Assembly (NCBI GenBank): GCA_016946835.1
Contig: JACVTC010000126.1
Span: forward strand, 255,001 to 312,500
DNA from: Neocallimastix lanati (nom. inval.)
Lineage: Eukaryota > Neocallimastigomycota > Neocallimastigomycetes > Neocallimastigales > Neocallimastigaceae
Length of the DNA stretch: 57,500 nucleotides
Reading direction: 5' to 3'
Part shown: in pieces, positions 56,797 to 57,500 of the stretch
Numbering within the stretch: position 1 is the stretch's first letter
How the letters are laid out: each line of letters starts with the position of its first letter
Position numbers and translations under genes: made by a program
Notes under the pieces: model-generated
Told to the model about the DNA's origin: nothing
The model's input: the letters and a program-made list of their open reading frames with translations, nothing else
Databases searched by the model: none

Positions 56797-57500
56797 TTAT
56801 TTTCTTTTATATTTATAATTCCTATTTGTTCGTTTTGTATCAATGCGATTGTTGCTATAAATAATAATATCTTTTAACATAATCTCAGGTTTGGACATCA
56901 AAATTTTATTAATATTTATTTTATTGTTATTGTTATTTTGAATACGAATATTTGGAATTTTAATTATCTTTTTAATTTTATTAATTTTTATTTTCTTAGC
57001 ACTACCAACATTAACAACTTTACTAGATTCATCTATCTGAGAATTTTTGTTAATAATTTTTCTTTCTTTTATATAAATATTATTATTAACTGAATTCACT
57101 TTATTTGTAAATTGCTAATTTTTATTATTATTTGGAATAATTTGAGTATTGTTTATTTTTGAATTTTTATTAATAATAACTTTTGATTCTATTACTAAAC
57201 TAGGAGTTATAGATTTATTAGTTTTATTGTTAATGTTTTCAACTTTTAAAGGTTCATTAATATTTATTACTTCTTTTATATTTTTATTACTATTTCTCTT
57301 GTTAATTATATTTTCAGAATTCCCAATAATATCATTATTATCTTTATTCTTTTTACTATTTGAATTAATATTTTCATTATTATCAATAGTTTTAATATTT
57401 ATTGTTACAATACTATTAATTTCCATATTATTATTTTGATTTTTCTTAATATCTGTATTACCAGCGAAACTATTTTTATTTTCTTCTTTAGTTATTATAA
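56797..57500 (-). CDS. Asn-rich protein, C-terminal part (5' end beyond window)
   Basis: On the minus strand a frame runs from the right edge (NSFAGNTDIKKNQNNN...) through MEINSIVTINIKTIDNNENI and ...IIPNNNKN to a TAG at 57115. The same frame continues after this stop to 56797 with QFTNKVNSVNNNIYIKERK and a basic end NRNYKYKRK. Asn, Ile and Lys dominate and no domain is recognisable. The product either ends at 57115 or the TAG interrupts a longer gene; a fully open frame of about 105 codons after the stop favours a recent lesion. It could be a regulator or RNA-binding protein with disordered Asn tracts, but this is a guess. Confidence 0.5.

Overview
The window is about 57.5 kb of extremely AT-rich eukaryotic DNA, full of poly(A)/poly(T) tracts, TTTA and TTA microsatellites and AT-rich minisatellites, with sparse coding islands. 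Compact genes, one short GT-AG intron, secretory precursors with Lys-Arg processing sites, Ty1/copia and Ty3/gypsy retrotransposons and Asn-rich proteins fit an anaerobic gut fungus (Neocallimastigomycota) best. This is an inference from style and composition; no rRNA or other marker gene is present.

Layout. 1-17.5 kb: three copies on the minus strand of a Cys-rich, secreted protein family (one running off the left edge, two complete and probably GPI-anchored), plus a membrane-tethered alpha/beta hydrolase, separated by AT-rich repeats and decayed gene fragments. 18-25.5 kb: a dead Ty1/copia element (minus strand) carrying two related ~1 kb terminal-inverted-repeat DNA elements inside it, a third such element at its left end, and two huge Asn-codon repeats. 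26-31.5 kb: decayed gene fragments, a LINE reverse transcriptase remnant, and a segmental duplicate of the 14-17.5 kb region carrying a frameshifted fourth member of the Cys-rich family. 31.6-34 kb: a solo-LTR-like repeat and a copia scrap.

34.3-43.3 kb: an almost intact Ty3/gypsy element on the minus strand with two 839-bp LTRs that I count as differing at three sites, a primer-binding site, a polypurine tract, a gag and a 1034-aa pol frame. Its gag/pro junction has a textbook -1 ribosomal frameshift site (TTTAAAC in frame, 8-nt spacer, hairpin with possible pseudoknot). The copy has a stop early in gag and a one-base homopolymer frameshift before pol. A tRNA-derived SINE with a 14-bp target duplication lies just outside its right LTR. 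44-47.5 kb: two more gypsy fragments in opposite orientations. 48.3-50.7 kb: a large imperfect inverted repeat and tandem repeats.

50.7-55.7 kb: two intact plus-strand genes, a seven-transmembrane protein of unknown function with an Asn/Ser-rich tail and a secreted PPP-type phosphatase with one intron. The right end holds a second copy of the solo-LTR-like repeat and the end of an Asn-rich minus-strand gene.

The most novel items are the ten-cysteine secreted family, the frameshift module and hairpin-rich leader of the gypsy element, the SINE, the GCATTTCGCC-terminated DNA elements and the secreted phosphatase. I found no multi-gene operon-like system; the genes look like independent units in a retroelement-rich region.
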